Shown here: in pieces, positions 8,487 to 17,182 of the stretch
How positions within the stretch are numbered: the first letter of the stretch is position 1
Layout: every line of letters begins with the position of its first letter
Assembly (NCBI RefSeq): GCF_001650725.1
Contig: NZ_LXVX01000013.1
Span: 1 to 64,000, forward strand
DNA length: 64,000 bases
Origin: Sphingobium sp. TCM1
Lineage (GTDB): Bacteria; Pseudomonadota; Alphaproteobacteria; Sphingomonadales; Sphingomonadaceae
Direction: 5' to 3'
The notes under the pieces: model-generated
The model's input: only the letters and a program-made list of their open reading frames with translations
Told to the model about the DNA's origin: nothing
The model's database searches: none
Program-made: the position numbers and the translations under genes

Positions 8487-9560
8487 ATGACCTCGCAGTC
8501 TAAGCGCGAACGCCTGTCGTTCCTCGACCGCTATCTCACCTTGTGGATCTTCCTCGCCATGGCGCTCGGCGTCGGGCTGGGCTCGACTTTTGCGGGCCTG
8601 CCGGAGGCCATCGACAGCCTGTCGTGGGGGACCACTAATGTCCCCATTGCCATCGGCCTGACCCTGATGATGTACCCGCCGCTCGCGCGCGTGCGTTACG
8701 AGGAGTTGCCGCGCGTGTTCGAGGACAAGCGTGTGCTGGCGATCTCGCTGATCCAGAACTGGATCATCGGCCCGGTGCTGATGTTCGCGCTGGCGGTGCT
8801 ATTCCTGTCCGACAAGCCGGAATACATGACCGGTCTGATCCTGATCGGCCTGGCCCGCTGCATTGCCATGGTGATCGTCTGGAACCAGCTCGCCAAGGGC
8901 GACAACCAGTATGTCGCCGCGCTGGTCGCATTCAACTCGATCTTCCAGATCCTGTTCTTCAGCGTCTATGCGTGGTTCTTCCTCGCCTTCCTGCCTCCCC
9001 TGTTCGGGTTGGAAGGCAGCGTCATCGATGTCAGTTTCTCGATGATCGCGGAAGCCGTGCTGATCTATCTTGGCATCCCGTTCCTCGCAGGATTCCTCAC
9101 CCGCAGATGGCTGGCGAAGGCCAAGGGCAATGACTGGTACGAGAAAACGTTCCTGCCAAAGATCGGCCCGATCACGCTGGTCGCGCTGCTGTTCACGATC
9201 GTCGCCATGTTCAGCCTCAAGGGCAATGAGATCGTCACCCTGCCGGGCGACATCATCCGCATCGCCATTCCGCTGACGATCTATTTCGTGGTCCAGTTCA
9301 CCATCAGCTTCTTCATGGGCAAGCTGATCGCCAGTGACTATCCGCGCACGACTGCCGTGGCGTTTACGGCGGCGGGCAACAACTTCGAGCTGGCGATCGC
9401 CGTCGCCATTGCGGCCTTCGGGCTGGCTTCGCCGGTCGCCTTTGCTGCGGTAATCGGCCCGCTGGTCGAGGTGCCGGTGCTAATCCTGCTGGTCAACGTC
9501 GCCTTCTGGTTCGGGCGACGCTGGTTTCCCGACAGCGTTCCGGCGGAGGCCCGCGCGTGA
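8487..9560 (+). CDS. acr3: ACR3-family arsenite efflux permease
   Basis: 357 residues from the ATG at 8487, which follows a purine-rich ribosome site (cagggaagc). About ten hydrophobic segments are seen. The conserved Cys of transmembrane helix 4 is in [15 protein letters not shown], and [18 protein letters not shown] is typical of ACR3. The protein exports As(III) as arsenite using the proton motive force. It overlaps arsH by GTGA. Confidence 0.93.
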   Translation: MTSQSKRERLSFLDRYLTLWIFLAMALGVGLGSTFAGLPEAIDSLSWGTTNVPIAIGLTLMMYPPLARVRYEELPRVFEDKRVLAISLIQNWIIGPVLMFALAVLFLSDKPEYMTGLILIGLARCIAMVIVWNQLAKGDNQYVAALVAFNSIFQILFFSVYAWFFLAFLPPLFGLEGSVIDVSFSMIAEAVLIYLGIPFLAGFLTRRWLAKAKGNDWYEKTFLPKIGPITLVALLFTIVAMFSLKGNEIVTLPGDIIRIAIPLTIYFVVQFTISFFMGKLIASDYPRTTAVAFTAAGNNFELAIAVAIAAFGLASPVAFAAVIGPLVEVPVLILLVNVAFWFGRRWFPDSVPAEARA

Positions 9561-10315
9561 CCGAGCCTGTCCACCAGCGCCTGCGCCCGCTTCCCGATCC
9601 CGATCTGCTACCGGCACTCAAGCCCGAATATGTTCACCGCCGCCCGGCGCTGGGCCTCGGTGAGTTCGATCCGCCACCCCGCATCTTGTTACTCTACGGT
9701 TCCTTGCGCGAGCGTTCCTATTCGAGGCTGGTGGTGGAAGAAGCCGCGCGCCTATTGCAGTACTTCGGCTGCGAAACGCGCATCTTCGATCCATCGGACC
9801 TGCCACTGCCTGATCAAGTGAAAGACGATGATCATCCTGCGGTCCACGAGTTGCGCGAACACTCGCTATGGTCGGAAGGCCAGATCTGGTGCAGCCCGGA
9901 GCGGCACGGCCAGATTAGCGGGATCATGAAGACGCAGATCGACCATCTGCCACTCGCCTACAGGGGCCTGCGCCCCACCCAGGGCCGCACGCTCGCGGTG
10001 ATGCAGGTCAGCGCCGGATCGCAAAGCTTCAACAGCGTCAACACGCTGCGCATTCTGGGCCGGTGGATGCGGATGGTTACCGTCCCTAATCAATCCTCAG
10101 TGGCTAAGGCCTATGAAGAGTTCGACGAAGCCGGGCGCATGAAGCCGTCGAGCTATTACGATCGGATTGTCGACGTTGTGGAGGAACTGGTTCGTTTTAC
10201 GGTGCTCCTCCGGCCGCACGCCGATCAGTTGGTCGATCGCTACTCGGAGCGTGTCGACCGGTACGAGCCGGTCTATACGCATGTTGAAGCTGCTGGGCTT
10301 GCCACTACGACTTAG
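9557..10315 (+). CDS. arsH: ArsH NADPH-dependent FMN reductase
   Basis: 252 residues, GTG start overlapping the acr3 stop. The flavodoxin-like fold carries the FMN phosphate-binding loop [11 protein letters not shown], followed by [23 protein letters not shown], highly typical of ArsH. ArsH oxidises trivalent organoarsenicals and reduces quinones or metals. It closes a five-gene, overlapping ars operon. Confidence 0.93.
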   Translation: MTEPVHQRLRPLPDPDLLPALKPEYVHRRPALGLGEFDPPPRILLLYGSLRERSYSRLVVEEAARLLQYFGCETRIFDPSDLPLPDQVKDDDHPAVHELREHSLWSEGQIWCSPERHGQISGIMKTQIDHLPLAYRGLRPTQGRTLAVMQVSAGSQSFNSVNTLRILGRWMRMVTVPNQSSVAKAYEEFDEAGRMKPSSYYDRIVDVVEELVRFTVLLRPHADQLVDRYSERVDRYEPVYTHVEAAGLATTT

Positions 10316-10778
10316 ACATCTGCGACCGCAAACGCTCGTGACAAGCGGGGCTCACGTCAGGTGGCGGCCGATTTGCGCCTTCATAGCATCAGAAGCACCG
10401 CCATGCGGCGCACGTCGGTGGCCGGCGCCCAGCAGCGGCTCTATAGGAGCGCAAACGGCGACACATATTGGTTATGTTTATCGTGCGCGGGGCGCCGCGC
10501 CCGGAAGGATTCGAACGCGTCCGCCGATCCACCTCAATCGTAGTGCTATAGCGTAAACGTAGTGCTCATCATGATCGGGCGTGGCCCGCCATACCGCTGT
10601 GCGCCGACGTGTCCTACCCATAAGCCGCATCGGCTACGCCAGCGTAGTGGATGTGACGGCGTCTATCGTGTGCGGCGCACTCAGCCTTAAGTCTGTACAG
10701 TTCCCCATCCAGCCCGAAGTCGTCGCCTGCTCAAGTCCAATGGTCAGTACTCTTGCCGTTACCGCGCTCAACGCAGGC
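10316..10778. other. Gene-poor boundary between ars operon and defence-like island
   Basis: No supported gene in ~460 bases. The base composition is patchy, with an AT-rich stretch at ~10,465-10,485 against GC-rich flanks. It contains copy 1 of the direct repeat also seen near 20,342 and 21,155. The convergent arsH and Cys-rich genes both end here. Confidence 0.5.
10538..10591 (+). repeat. Direct repeat, copy 1 (left edge of the island)
   Basis: 54 bases beginning TCGTAGTGCTATAGCG. It matches 21155-21208 at 46 of 54 positions, same orientation. Its part from 10541 is matched more loosely by 20342-20390. All copies lie outside genes. Confidence 0.7.
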
Positions 10779-11228
10779 CTAGGTTTTGCGCTCCACAAGA
10801 CGGCAAGCCAAGACCTGTTCGCCCCAGGAGGTGGCGAATGTGTCGGAGACTACTTTCCATTGTCCTGCCGGGCTGTGCATCCCATGATGCTCGCCCATGC
10901 ACGAACACTGACATTCGTCACCGGTCGCATTCCAACAAGCCGGTGCGCATTTTTCCTGCTCTCGATAAGGCTGAATGATATAAACCTTGCCGAACTTCTC
11001 GAGACACTGTCCGACCAGCGCATTAAACCAGGCTTGCGGAGTTTCCCAGAAGCGGCGCTGCTCGTCCCATTCGGGATTGGACCGACGCTCGCGCCGGATC
11101 CAAGCTCTGTTGGTGATCCCATACGGCAGACGCATCCGGAGCCGATGTCCCGGCCCCTGCCTCAGCAGGACCGGAATCTCCTTCTGATTCCAAATGCGCC
11201 GGAGTCGATCGGGCGTACCGTCGTCCAA
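10779..11228 (-). CDS. Conserved Cys-rich protein of unknown function, island partner
   Basis: 149 residues. The distinctive features are a Trp-rich segment (NPEWDEQRRFWETPQAWF) and the cluster KCAPACWNATGDECQCSCMGEHHG, five Cys and two His in 24 residues, which looks like a zinc site. I recall close relatives of this sequence as conserved hypotheticals in many bacteria, without a function. It starts 11 bases after the ImmA/IrrE gene stop, so it is the last gene of the island operon. The overlapping plus-strand open frame is judged a shadow. Confidence 0.72.
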   Translation of the reverse strand: MDDGTPDRLRRIWNQKEIPVLLRQGPGHRLRMRLPYGITNRAWIRRERRSNPEWDEQRRFWETPQAWFNALVGQCLEKFGKVYIIQPYREQEKCAPACWNATGDECQCSCMGEHHGMHSPAGQWKVVSDTFATSWGEQVLACRLVERKT

Positions 11229-11239
11229 GCCGAGCCTTT

Positions 11240-12328
11240 CTAATTATCCTGCGTCGAGACCAACCTCATATCATTGCCCTGCGGCCGCGGACCTCGATGC
11301 GATATGCCATCGACAAGCCGAAAGAGGATGCTCTCGAGTTCATGCGTCGGCAGATGCAACTCGGCGGCGATGTGATCCCTCGTGGTGCGTTCGCTCCATA
11401 ATGCGCCCAATACTCGCGGCCAGACCACTGAGCACTCCGGTTCCAAACCCTCCGGTTCGCGGGTTCGATAGCCACGGCGAGAGATTTCGATATTGAACGT
11501 CCGGTTCTGCCACTCGCTGACAATGCCCATTTTGTTCAGCCGGTAGGTCAGTGCGGCCACCGAGACGCCCCACCGCTTTTTCGCGTGGATAAGCTCCTCT
11601 AGCCCAGTGACGTAACGGATTCGACCTGCGACATCGTCTTGCGGCATCAGGAAGTGCGACGCGAACTGGTCAGCTTCGTTTTCGGCCTGTCGGCTATCCT
11701 GCTGTTCGCCATGCCGATGCATGACCAGATGCCCCAACTCATGTGCTGCGTCGAAACGACTGCGCTCGGTCGATTTGAAGGTGTTGAGGAACACAAACGG
11801 TTGTGCATTTCGCCAACATGAAAAAGCGTCGACGGTCTTGGTGTCCTCGCAGAGCGAAAAGACGCGGACGCCCTTTGCCTCCAGCAGCTTGACCATGTTG
11901 GGAACAGGCTGCTGACCCAAGCCCCAATATTCCCGCACAGCCTGCGCGGCTGCTTCTGGTGTGGCATCCGCGCGAAGGTCGGGCACGTCAGGGGCAGGAA
12001 GATTGAATCGCTCTTCGATCCAGTCGTCGAAAAGGAACGCGATAGTGCCAGCCGACAACGCCGCGTCGCGCTCTTTGGCCGTCATGGAGGTCAGGCTGCG
12101 AAAGCTGGCCGACTGAACTGCGAGATCATCAAAGTCTCCCGCAAAGAAGAACTCGGGCGGGAAATCCAGCACTCTCGAAAGGGCGCTAAGGGTTTCCTCT
12201 TCGGGCTCATTCACACCGTTTTCCAGGCGCGAGATCGTAATTGGCGAAACGCCCACCGCGGTGGCGAGCGCGCGCGCGGTCATCTTTCGCCGTTTCCGGC
12301 TGAGAATGAGCCTACGATGGTTAAACAT
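11240..12328 (-). CDS. XRE-family regulator fused to ImmA/IrrE zinc peptidase
   Basis: 362 residues. An N-terminal Cro/CI helix-turn-helix (residues ~15-58: TARALATAVGVSPITISRLENG) is followed by a COG2856/ImmA-IrrE domain with the zinc motif HELGH (H196, E197, H200) and the downstream glutamate in AENEADQFASHFLMP. Family members cleave partner repressors to switch on mobile elements or stress regulons. The extra ~100 C-terminal residues are not recognised. It lies between the unknown protein (8-base gap) and the Cys-rich protein (11-base gap), so it may be a protease sensor of the methylase island. Confidence 0.9.
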   Translation of the reverse strand: MFNHRRLILSRKRRKMTARALATAVGVSPITISRLENGVNEPEEETLSALSRVLDFPPEFFFAGDFDDLAVQSASFRSLTSMTAKERDAALSAGTIAFLFDDWIEERFNLPAPDVPDLRADATPEAAAQAVREYWGLGQQPVPNMVKLLEAKGVRVFSLCEDTKTVDAFSCWRNAQPFVFLNTFKSTERSRFDAAHELGHLVMHRHGEQQDSRQAENEADQFASHFLMPQDDVAGRIRYVTGLEELIHAKKRWGVSVAALTYRLNKMGIVSEWQNRTFNIEISRRGYRTREPEGLEPECSVVWPRVLGALWSERTTRDHIAAELHLPTHELESILFRLVDGISHRGPRPQGNDMRLVSTQDN

Positions 12329-12336
12329 AGTAATCG

Positions 12337-12954
12337 TCAGTTCTTACGCGAAACAGACACCTCGAAATCGACTGGGGGCGCGTCGTCCGCCAGCGGGTCG
12401 GGATTATCCCAATCGCCCTTCCGCACGAGAAGGATGCGCTCGTGAAATTGATCGAACTGCTCGTCGTTGATCGCGACGGGGCATGAAAGCTCAGCGCGAA
12501 CGTCGGCGCCGTCGGCATAGACGAACAGATACCATGTCGCCGCCGTGATCTCGGCCACTTCCTGCTCCCGCACCTCAGGGAAAAGGTCATATTGGCCAAG
12601 CTCGACAGCGCGTGCCGCGCCGGCTCCCTTTTTCGAAACAGCAATCGGATCGCAGATGGGATCCCCCGCACGGTCGGCATTCTGATAGACAATTTTGATG
12701 CCGATCTCGGCGTGGAAGATCGACTCGATATTGTCACGCCGGCACGTCTGCCAGCCCTGCGGCAAGAATACGCGGCGAAGATGTTCGGTGCCTGCGAGGT
12801 AGGCGAGCAGCCCGCCTGCGCTGAGCGGATGAAAGGGCGTGGCGTTGCGCCGAGCGCCGACCGCAGCGCGGACGACTTGGAGCAGCTCCGCCTTGGTCAC
12901 GCGAAGCTGATCGAGGCGAGGCGCGACTTCAAATTCTTCTGCGAGGACTGCCAT
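12337..12954 (-). CDS. Unknown protein in the defence-like island
   Basis: 205 residues from MAVLAEEFEVAP; an upstream in-frame ATG would add 10. No motif is recognised. It appears soluble and mixed alpha/beta, with an acidic C-terminus (DWDNPDPLADDAPPVDFEVSV). It sits 71 bases after the large nuclease-methylase gene and 8 bases before the XRE-ImmA/IrrE gene. That position makes it the likely antitoxin-like, sensor or substrate partner of the protease, which is inference only. Confidence 0.7.
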   Translation of the reverse strand: MAVLAEEFEVAPRLDQLRVTKAELLQVVRAAVGARRNATPFHPLSAGGLLAYLAGTEHLRRVFLPQGWQTCRRDNIESIFHAEIGIKIVYQNADRAGDPICDPIAVSKKGAGAARAVELGQYDLFPEVREQEVAEITAATWYLFVYADGADVRAELSCPVAINDEQFDQFHERILLVRKGDWDNPDPLADDAPPVDFEVSVSRKN

Positions 12955-13025
12955 GACCACCCCTGTTAACTTTTCAAACCTCATTTGAGCAGAAAAAAGT
13001 TAGCACGTCAATATGGCTTGAATTC

Positions 13026-16000
13026 TCAAACCCTGAGGCCGAGGTCGCTTGCCAAGAAACATTCTGCCACGGCTTGCTGATAAAGTGTGTCGAGAGTCGA
13101 GCTAAGTGCCAGAAGCGCCGCAATCCGGTGGATCATTTGGCGCAACCAACGGCGCTCTTCGTCGGTCAGTCCGTTACCCGTCCGGCGGTCAGCCTGGCGG
13201 TAGCCAAGCCATTTCTTGAGCACGGGATAGCCGCCGAGCTGATATGACCAGACTGCCTCCGGAACATGCGCAAAATGCGCTTCATCGTTCAGGAAAAGAT
13301 CGCCGGTGCGATCACCCCACGCTTGATCCCACATCGCGTCGGGCAGCTCGGGATCAGTGAATGGCCTTGGAATCCATTTGCCTTTGCCGCCGCCCCAATA
13401 GGTGACCGTCAGCTTGAGGTCGTCCGATGAGATCTGCCCGCCGTCCATCCGGCGGAGCTGCCCGAGAAGCGCGGCGCGCGTGGGCGTGAGCACGCCATCG
13501 ATCACATCGCGCGCATCTCGATTGGCGTCGAGCAGGCGGATGACCTTCTCGCCGGCGTCGACCATTTTTTCGAACAGGTCGGTGTTCTTAGGAATGGGAA
13601 TATGAGCCCAATCACTGGAAAGCGCGCTCTTGTGCTCAGCCTGATAGTTCGGGGCATGGAGCAAGGCGAAGGCGACGCGGAATAGCCTGCCGACCAGGAG
13701 TCGTGCGGCATCCCCGCTGCGCTCCCCGGGGAGGCCAAAATGCTCGCGCAGGACCCGCCAGGCTGGCTCGGCGATATTGGCATCGCGGTGCGCAAGCAGG
13801 TCGTTGCTGATCGTCTCGCGCGGGAAAACCACCGAGCCACGTTCATGGACGTGCAGATTTATCAGCGTGGTGGCGTAAAGCGGCCACGTCTCGGATACCT
13901 TACGAGGTTCCGGAACGGTGATCAGCCATTCGTTGTCGGCGAGGTTTTGCGCGAATTCCGGCCGGGCCTCGTTCAGCCATTTGTGCTTCTCGACGTAATA
14001 GATATTCCGCTGATCAAGCGGGAAAGTCAGGAACGGCTTCACGCTCTCGGCCTTGAAATGCCCCTCCTTCTTGAGGGCAGTCCACGCCTTTTCAGGTTGA
14101 TACCGCGCTTTCTCTTCAGCGATTTCGGGCACAGCAAGAGCGGCGCTCTGGAAGCTTTCTGCGTCAAAATATTTCCGGACCCTGGTCGTTAGCGTAGCAG
14201 CATCCACGTCGATCACGCCGCCTTCGACGCCCCTATTGTGATTTACTCCCTGGAATTTCGTCGGGAATAGTTCGTCGAGCGCCGGCCAAGCCTCGAAGCC
14301 GCCCTCCATCACGCGCGGTGAGAGCCTCCAGCGTCCTTCGGCGCTGGGATGGATGTCCTCATAGGCTGGCGCCTCACCGGGCACGATCGCCTCTCCGCTC
14401 GGCAGGCTGGCGATCAGCGCCTCGCGTTTCCGCGCAGCCGGACCCCAGAAATCGCGGTAGTGAACTTGCGTCGCGGCCGGCATGGTCGGCGCCTCGGCGC
14501 GCTTTATCCAGGTGACGATCGCCGTGCCGGGCTGAATACCGCGCGAATCCATATCGGTCGTAAACACGCTGTCGTCGCGCGTTCCGGCGCCGGGCAGGCC
14601 CTTGGGAATGATCTTGCCGGTGCGATATTTATCGCCGTTGAGATTGTCGACCCAAACAGCATGGAAGTTCGACAGCAGCGAGCGTCGCATCAGCGGGTGA
14701 GATCGGCCCGTCAGATACGAGGAGTTGGAAATGTAGGAGACCACGCCATAGTCGGCGGCGATCCCGATCCGCTCTTCAGCCAATCGAAGAAAGCGAACGT
14801 AAAGATCGTCAAGCAGCTGCTTCCTGACCCCGAATTCCTCATAGAGCAGGCTGCTGCCCTTCTGTTTCATCAAGGGCCGGCCGAAGCCGTCGAGTTTGAC
14901 CTGACCGTCTTTCGTCTTTTGCTCCACCAGCTCGATCCCCTTGTAGTGGGCGACCAGCTCAGCCTCTTCCGCCTGGGCCGCGCCGGTAAAGCGGTCATAA
15001 GGCGGATTGCCGATGACGACGATGATCTTGGCCTCGCGCTTGACCTGTTGGGAGGCGTCGAACTCCTCGCGCATTTCGGGAAAATTGAGCTTTACGTCGC
15101 CATGCTCGTGCCAGCCCGACAGCGCGTTCGTCAGATAGACAGCAAGGCGGCGATCGGGGTCTGGTTTGGCGCCTAGTTGCTCCAACAGCAGATAAAGCTG
15201 CAGCTGGGCGATCGCGAAGGGCGCGGTCAGAATCTCGAAGCCGATGACGCGGTCCTGAAACGCCCTAGTCAGTTCCAAGCCGACAGTGGTGGCGTCGCCC
15301 TCGGCGATCAGTTCCTCGGCGATGCAGCGGGCGACCTCAAGAAGATAAGCCCCGGTCCCGCAGCAGGGATCGAGCACGATCACGCCGGGATCGGCTAGGC
15401 CGCGCGGGCGGCCGAGTTCGGTCTTGAGCAAATAGTGGACGCGCCGGACCTGGTAGCGGACGACCTCGGGCGGCGTATACCAGACACCGAGATCCTCGCG
15501 CAGCTTGGGATCGAACGCCTCAAGGAACGGCTCGTAGAAATAGGTGATGGCCGCGGTCGAGGTTTCGCCATCGATCGTAGGGAAGGTCATCCGCCCGCGA
15601 AACAACGGACGATCTACCCGATTCAGCGTCGCGATCGCCCGCGCCAGATGCGGCTCCAGCCCAAGATGTTTCATGCGCGCCGGGTGGCGAATGTCGTGCA
15701 GCAGTGCGTCGAGGAACGGTATGGGGAGGAAGCTGTGCGCGTCGTCGATGTCGAACACCGCGTTCGCATCAGCCTTTTTGTCCCATAGGATCCAGGCGGC
15801 GAACAGCGCATAGAAAACGGACTGCACGAGCGATGAGCGGAAGAAGCGCGCCCCTTTCTCGTCGTCGATGTCGAAGGCGAGGCCGAGCGCCTGATGATAG
15901 TCGTCGAGGAGCGGCTTGAGCGGCTTGAGATCGGTGGGCAAGGCATCCTTTGCGTCGCGCGCCTGCCGCGCCAGGATTTTGGCGAGATCCGACGGCGCCC

Positions 16001-16556
16001 CGATTCTCGCTAGGTCGGTGACGGCGTGTGTGACGATGGCGATGAGCGCGGCGACGGCTTCGGCATCGACCTTGGGTTTGGCGCCGCCGGTTACCGCTGC
16101 CCATAAATCGACCGTTTTCTGCAGCACCCGCTTGTCCGGCGGCACTGGGGTCACGCCGTCCCTTACATAGGCCGAGTCGCACACGAGCAGACCGAAGCCG
16201 CGGATGTTGCACAGGAGAACGACGCCCGTTTGCGCGAGGTAGCGCCCGATCTGATCCTTCTGCTCGGTCGATGCAGCGAGATCTTCCAGCGTCGTGCTGG
16301 CGCGTTTGACCTCACCGAACACGCCGACAAAGAGCGCACCATCGCCGAGCACGAAGTCCGGCATGTCATGGCTGGCGGCGCCTTTTTCCGAGGTGCCCGT
16401 GCGCACGTCGAACGGCAGCTTTTCGGATTTCAGGACCGACGCGAGCAAGGTGCGGACATCGGGATAGAACGTCGTTTCAGTCGATGACGGCAGCGCTTCC
16501 AGATTGCGCGTGTCCGCGCAGTAGGCTGCGATCGACTCTGAAAGTGGCGTGGACAA
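13026..16556 (-). CDS. Fused PD-(D/E)xK nuclease and N6-adenine methyltransferase (Eco57I/type ISP-like)
   Basis: 1176 residues. The N-terminus shows a nuclease-like arrangement: E27, D67 (MPDFVLGDG) and E82-x-K84 (FGEVKRAS). Residues ~357-525 are a gamma-class adenine methylase: GVWYTPPEVVRYQV, SAM motif LDPCCGTGAY (~395-404) and catalytic NPPY (517-520). The C-terminal ~450 residues resemble the specificity region of type ISP enzymes (TFPLDQRNIYYVEKHKW, then RPEF). No helicase/ATPase motifs are seen, unlike true ISP enzymes, so this is closest to a type IIG-like single-chain restriction-modification enzyme. It begins 116 bases after the PIN gene. Confidence 0.82.
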   Translation of the reverse strand: MSTPLSESIAAYCADTRNLEALPSSTETTFYPDVRTLLASVLKSEKLPFDVRTGTSEKGAASHDMPDFVLGDGALFVGVFGEVKRASTTLEDLAASTEQKDQIGRYLAQTGVVLLCNIRGFGLLVCDSAYVRDGVTPVPPDKRVLQKTVDLWAAVTGGAKPKVDAEAVAALIAIVTHAVTDLARIGAPSDLAKILARQARDAKDALPTDLKPLKPLLDDYHQALGLAFDIDDEKGARFFRSSLVQSVFYALFAAWILWDKKADANAVFDIDDAHSFLPIPFLDALLHDIRHPARMKHLGLEPHLARAIATLNRVDRPLFRGRMTFPTIDGETSTAAITYFYEPFLEAFDPKLREDLGVWYTPPEVVRYQVRRVHYLLKTELGRPRGLADPGVIVLDPCCGTGAYLLEVARCIAEELIAEGDATTVGLELTRAFQDRVIGFEILTAPFAIAQLQLYLLLEQLGAKPDPDRRLAVYLTNALSGWHEHGDVKLNFPEMREEFDASQQVKREAKIIVVIGNPPYDRFTGAAQAEEAELVAHYKGIELVEQKTKDGQVKLDGFGRPLMKQKGSSLLYEEFGVRKQLLDDLYVRFLRLAEERIGIAADYGVVSYISNSSYLTGRSHPLMRRSLLSNFHAVWVDNLNGDKYRTGKIIPKGLPGAGTRDDSVFTTDMDSRGIQPGTAIVTWIKRAEAPTMPAATQVHYRDFWGPAARKREALIASLPSGEAIVPGEAPAYEDIHPSAEGRWRLSPRVMEGGFEAWPALDELFPTKFQGVNHNRGVEGGVIDVDAATLTTRVRKYFDAESFQSAALAVPEIAEEKARYQPEKAWTALKKEGHFKAESVKPFLTFPLDQRNIYYVEKHKWLNEARPEFAQNLADNEWLITVPEPRKVSETWPLYATTLINLHVHERGSVVFPRETISNDLLAHRDANIAEPAWRVLREHFGLPGERSGDAARLLVGRLFRVAFALLHAPNYQAEHKSALSSDWAHIPIPKNTDLFEKMVDAGEKVIRLLDANRDARDVIDGVLTPTRAALLGQLRRMDGGQISSDDLKLTVTYWGGGKGKWIPRPFTDPELPDAMWDQAWGDRTGDLFLNDEAHFAHVPEAVWSYQLGGYPVLKKWLGYRQADRRTGNGLTDEERRWLRQMIHRIAALLALSSTLDTLYQQAVAECFLASDLGLRV

Positions 16557-16672
16557 CCGGAAAACCTTTCAGCGAGCGCGACGTGCCCGACATGGATCGA
16601 AAAGGCTCAGCGCACCGGGGCGGTGAACCGAGAGGATTATCTCTGCCCGAGCCGGCCCCAGCAAGACCGCGC

Positions 16673-17176
16673 TCATATCGTGAGCAATCTGACGTCGGGG
16701 TCGGCATCCGGGATGCGCTTCATCCGGCCATCGGCGGTCACGAAGATGAGATCGCGCTCCTTGGCCTGCGCGCACATCCAGAGGTCGTTTTCATCGATGC
16801 CGAGCTTTTGACCGGTGGCTTTGTCGACCCACTCTTCGATATATTTCGGCCTGTCCTTGCGCAGCACCTTGGCCAGATATTTCTGCGCGATGCGTGCCTT
16901 CACTTCGGCATAAACCGACGCGGTGTGGTGCGTGATGTCGATGACCGCGTGCGAGCGAGCCTGGACCAGCATCGCCTCCAGCGCCGACAGATTGCCCTTG
17001 CCGATCGCGGCGGCGAGCTTGGTCCCAAATCCGAGTTCGGCTAGCGCGACGGCGGAGATGAATCGCGGGCTGGCGGCGGGCAACGCCGCCAGCGACTGGC
17101 TCTTTTCGGCGTGATGGGGATGCGTCGGATCCAGATAGATGGACAGGATCGTCGTATCGAGAAGATAGGCGTCCAT
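16673..17176 (-). CDS. PIN-domain ribonuclease (VapC-like)
   Basis: 167 residues. The acidic residues of a PIN active site are present: D7 (YLLDTTIL), E47 (AVALAELGFG), D131 (GIDENDLWMCAQAK) and D149 (FVTADGRM). PIN domains cleave RNA, often as VapC toxins. No VapB antitoxin precedes it. Instead the upstream neighbour, 6 bases away, is an 829-residue DNA methylase. That points to an effector role tied to the methylase system. Confidence 0.85.
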   Translation of the reverse strand: MDAYLLDTTILSIYLDPTHPHHAEKSQSLAALPAASPRFISAVALAELGFGTKLAAAIGKGNLSALEAMLVQARSHAVIDITHHTASVYAEVKARIAQKYLAKVLRKDRPKYIEEWVDKATGQKLGIDENDLWMCAQAKERDLIFVTADGRMKRIPDADPDVRLLTI

Positions 17177-17182
17177 TCTCCT

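Noticed and set aside
10581..11243. 220-codon plus-strand frame over the Cys-rich protein
   Set aside because: Antisense shadow; the minus-strand product is coherent, close to its neighbour and resembles conserved proteins.
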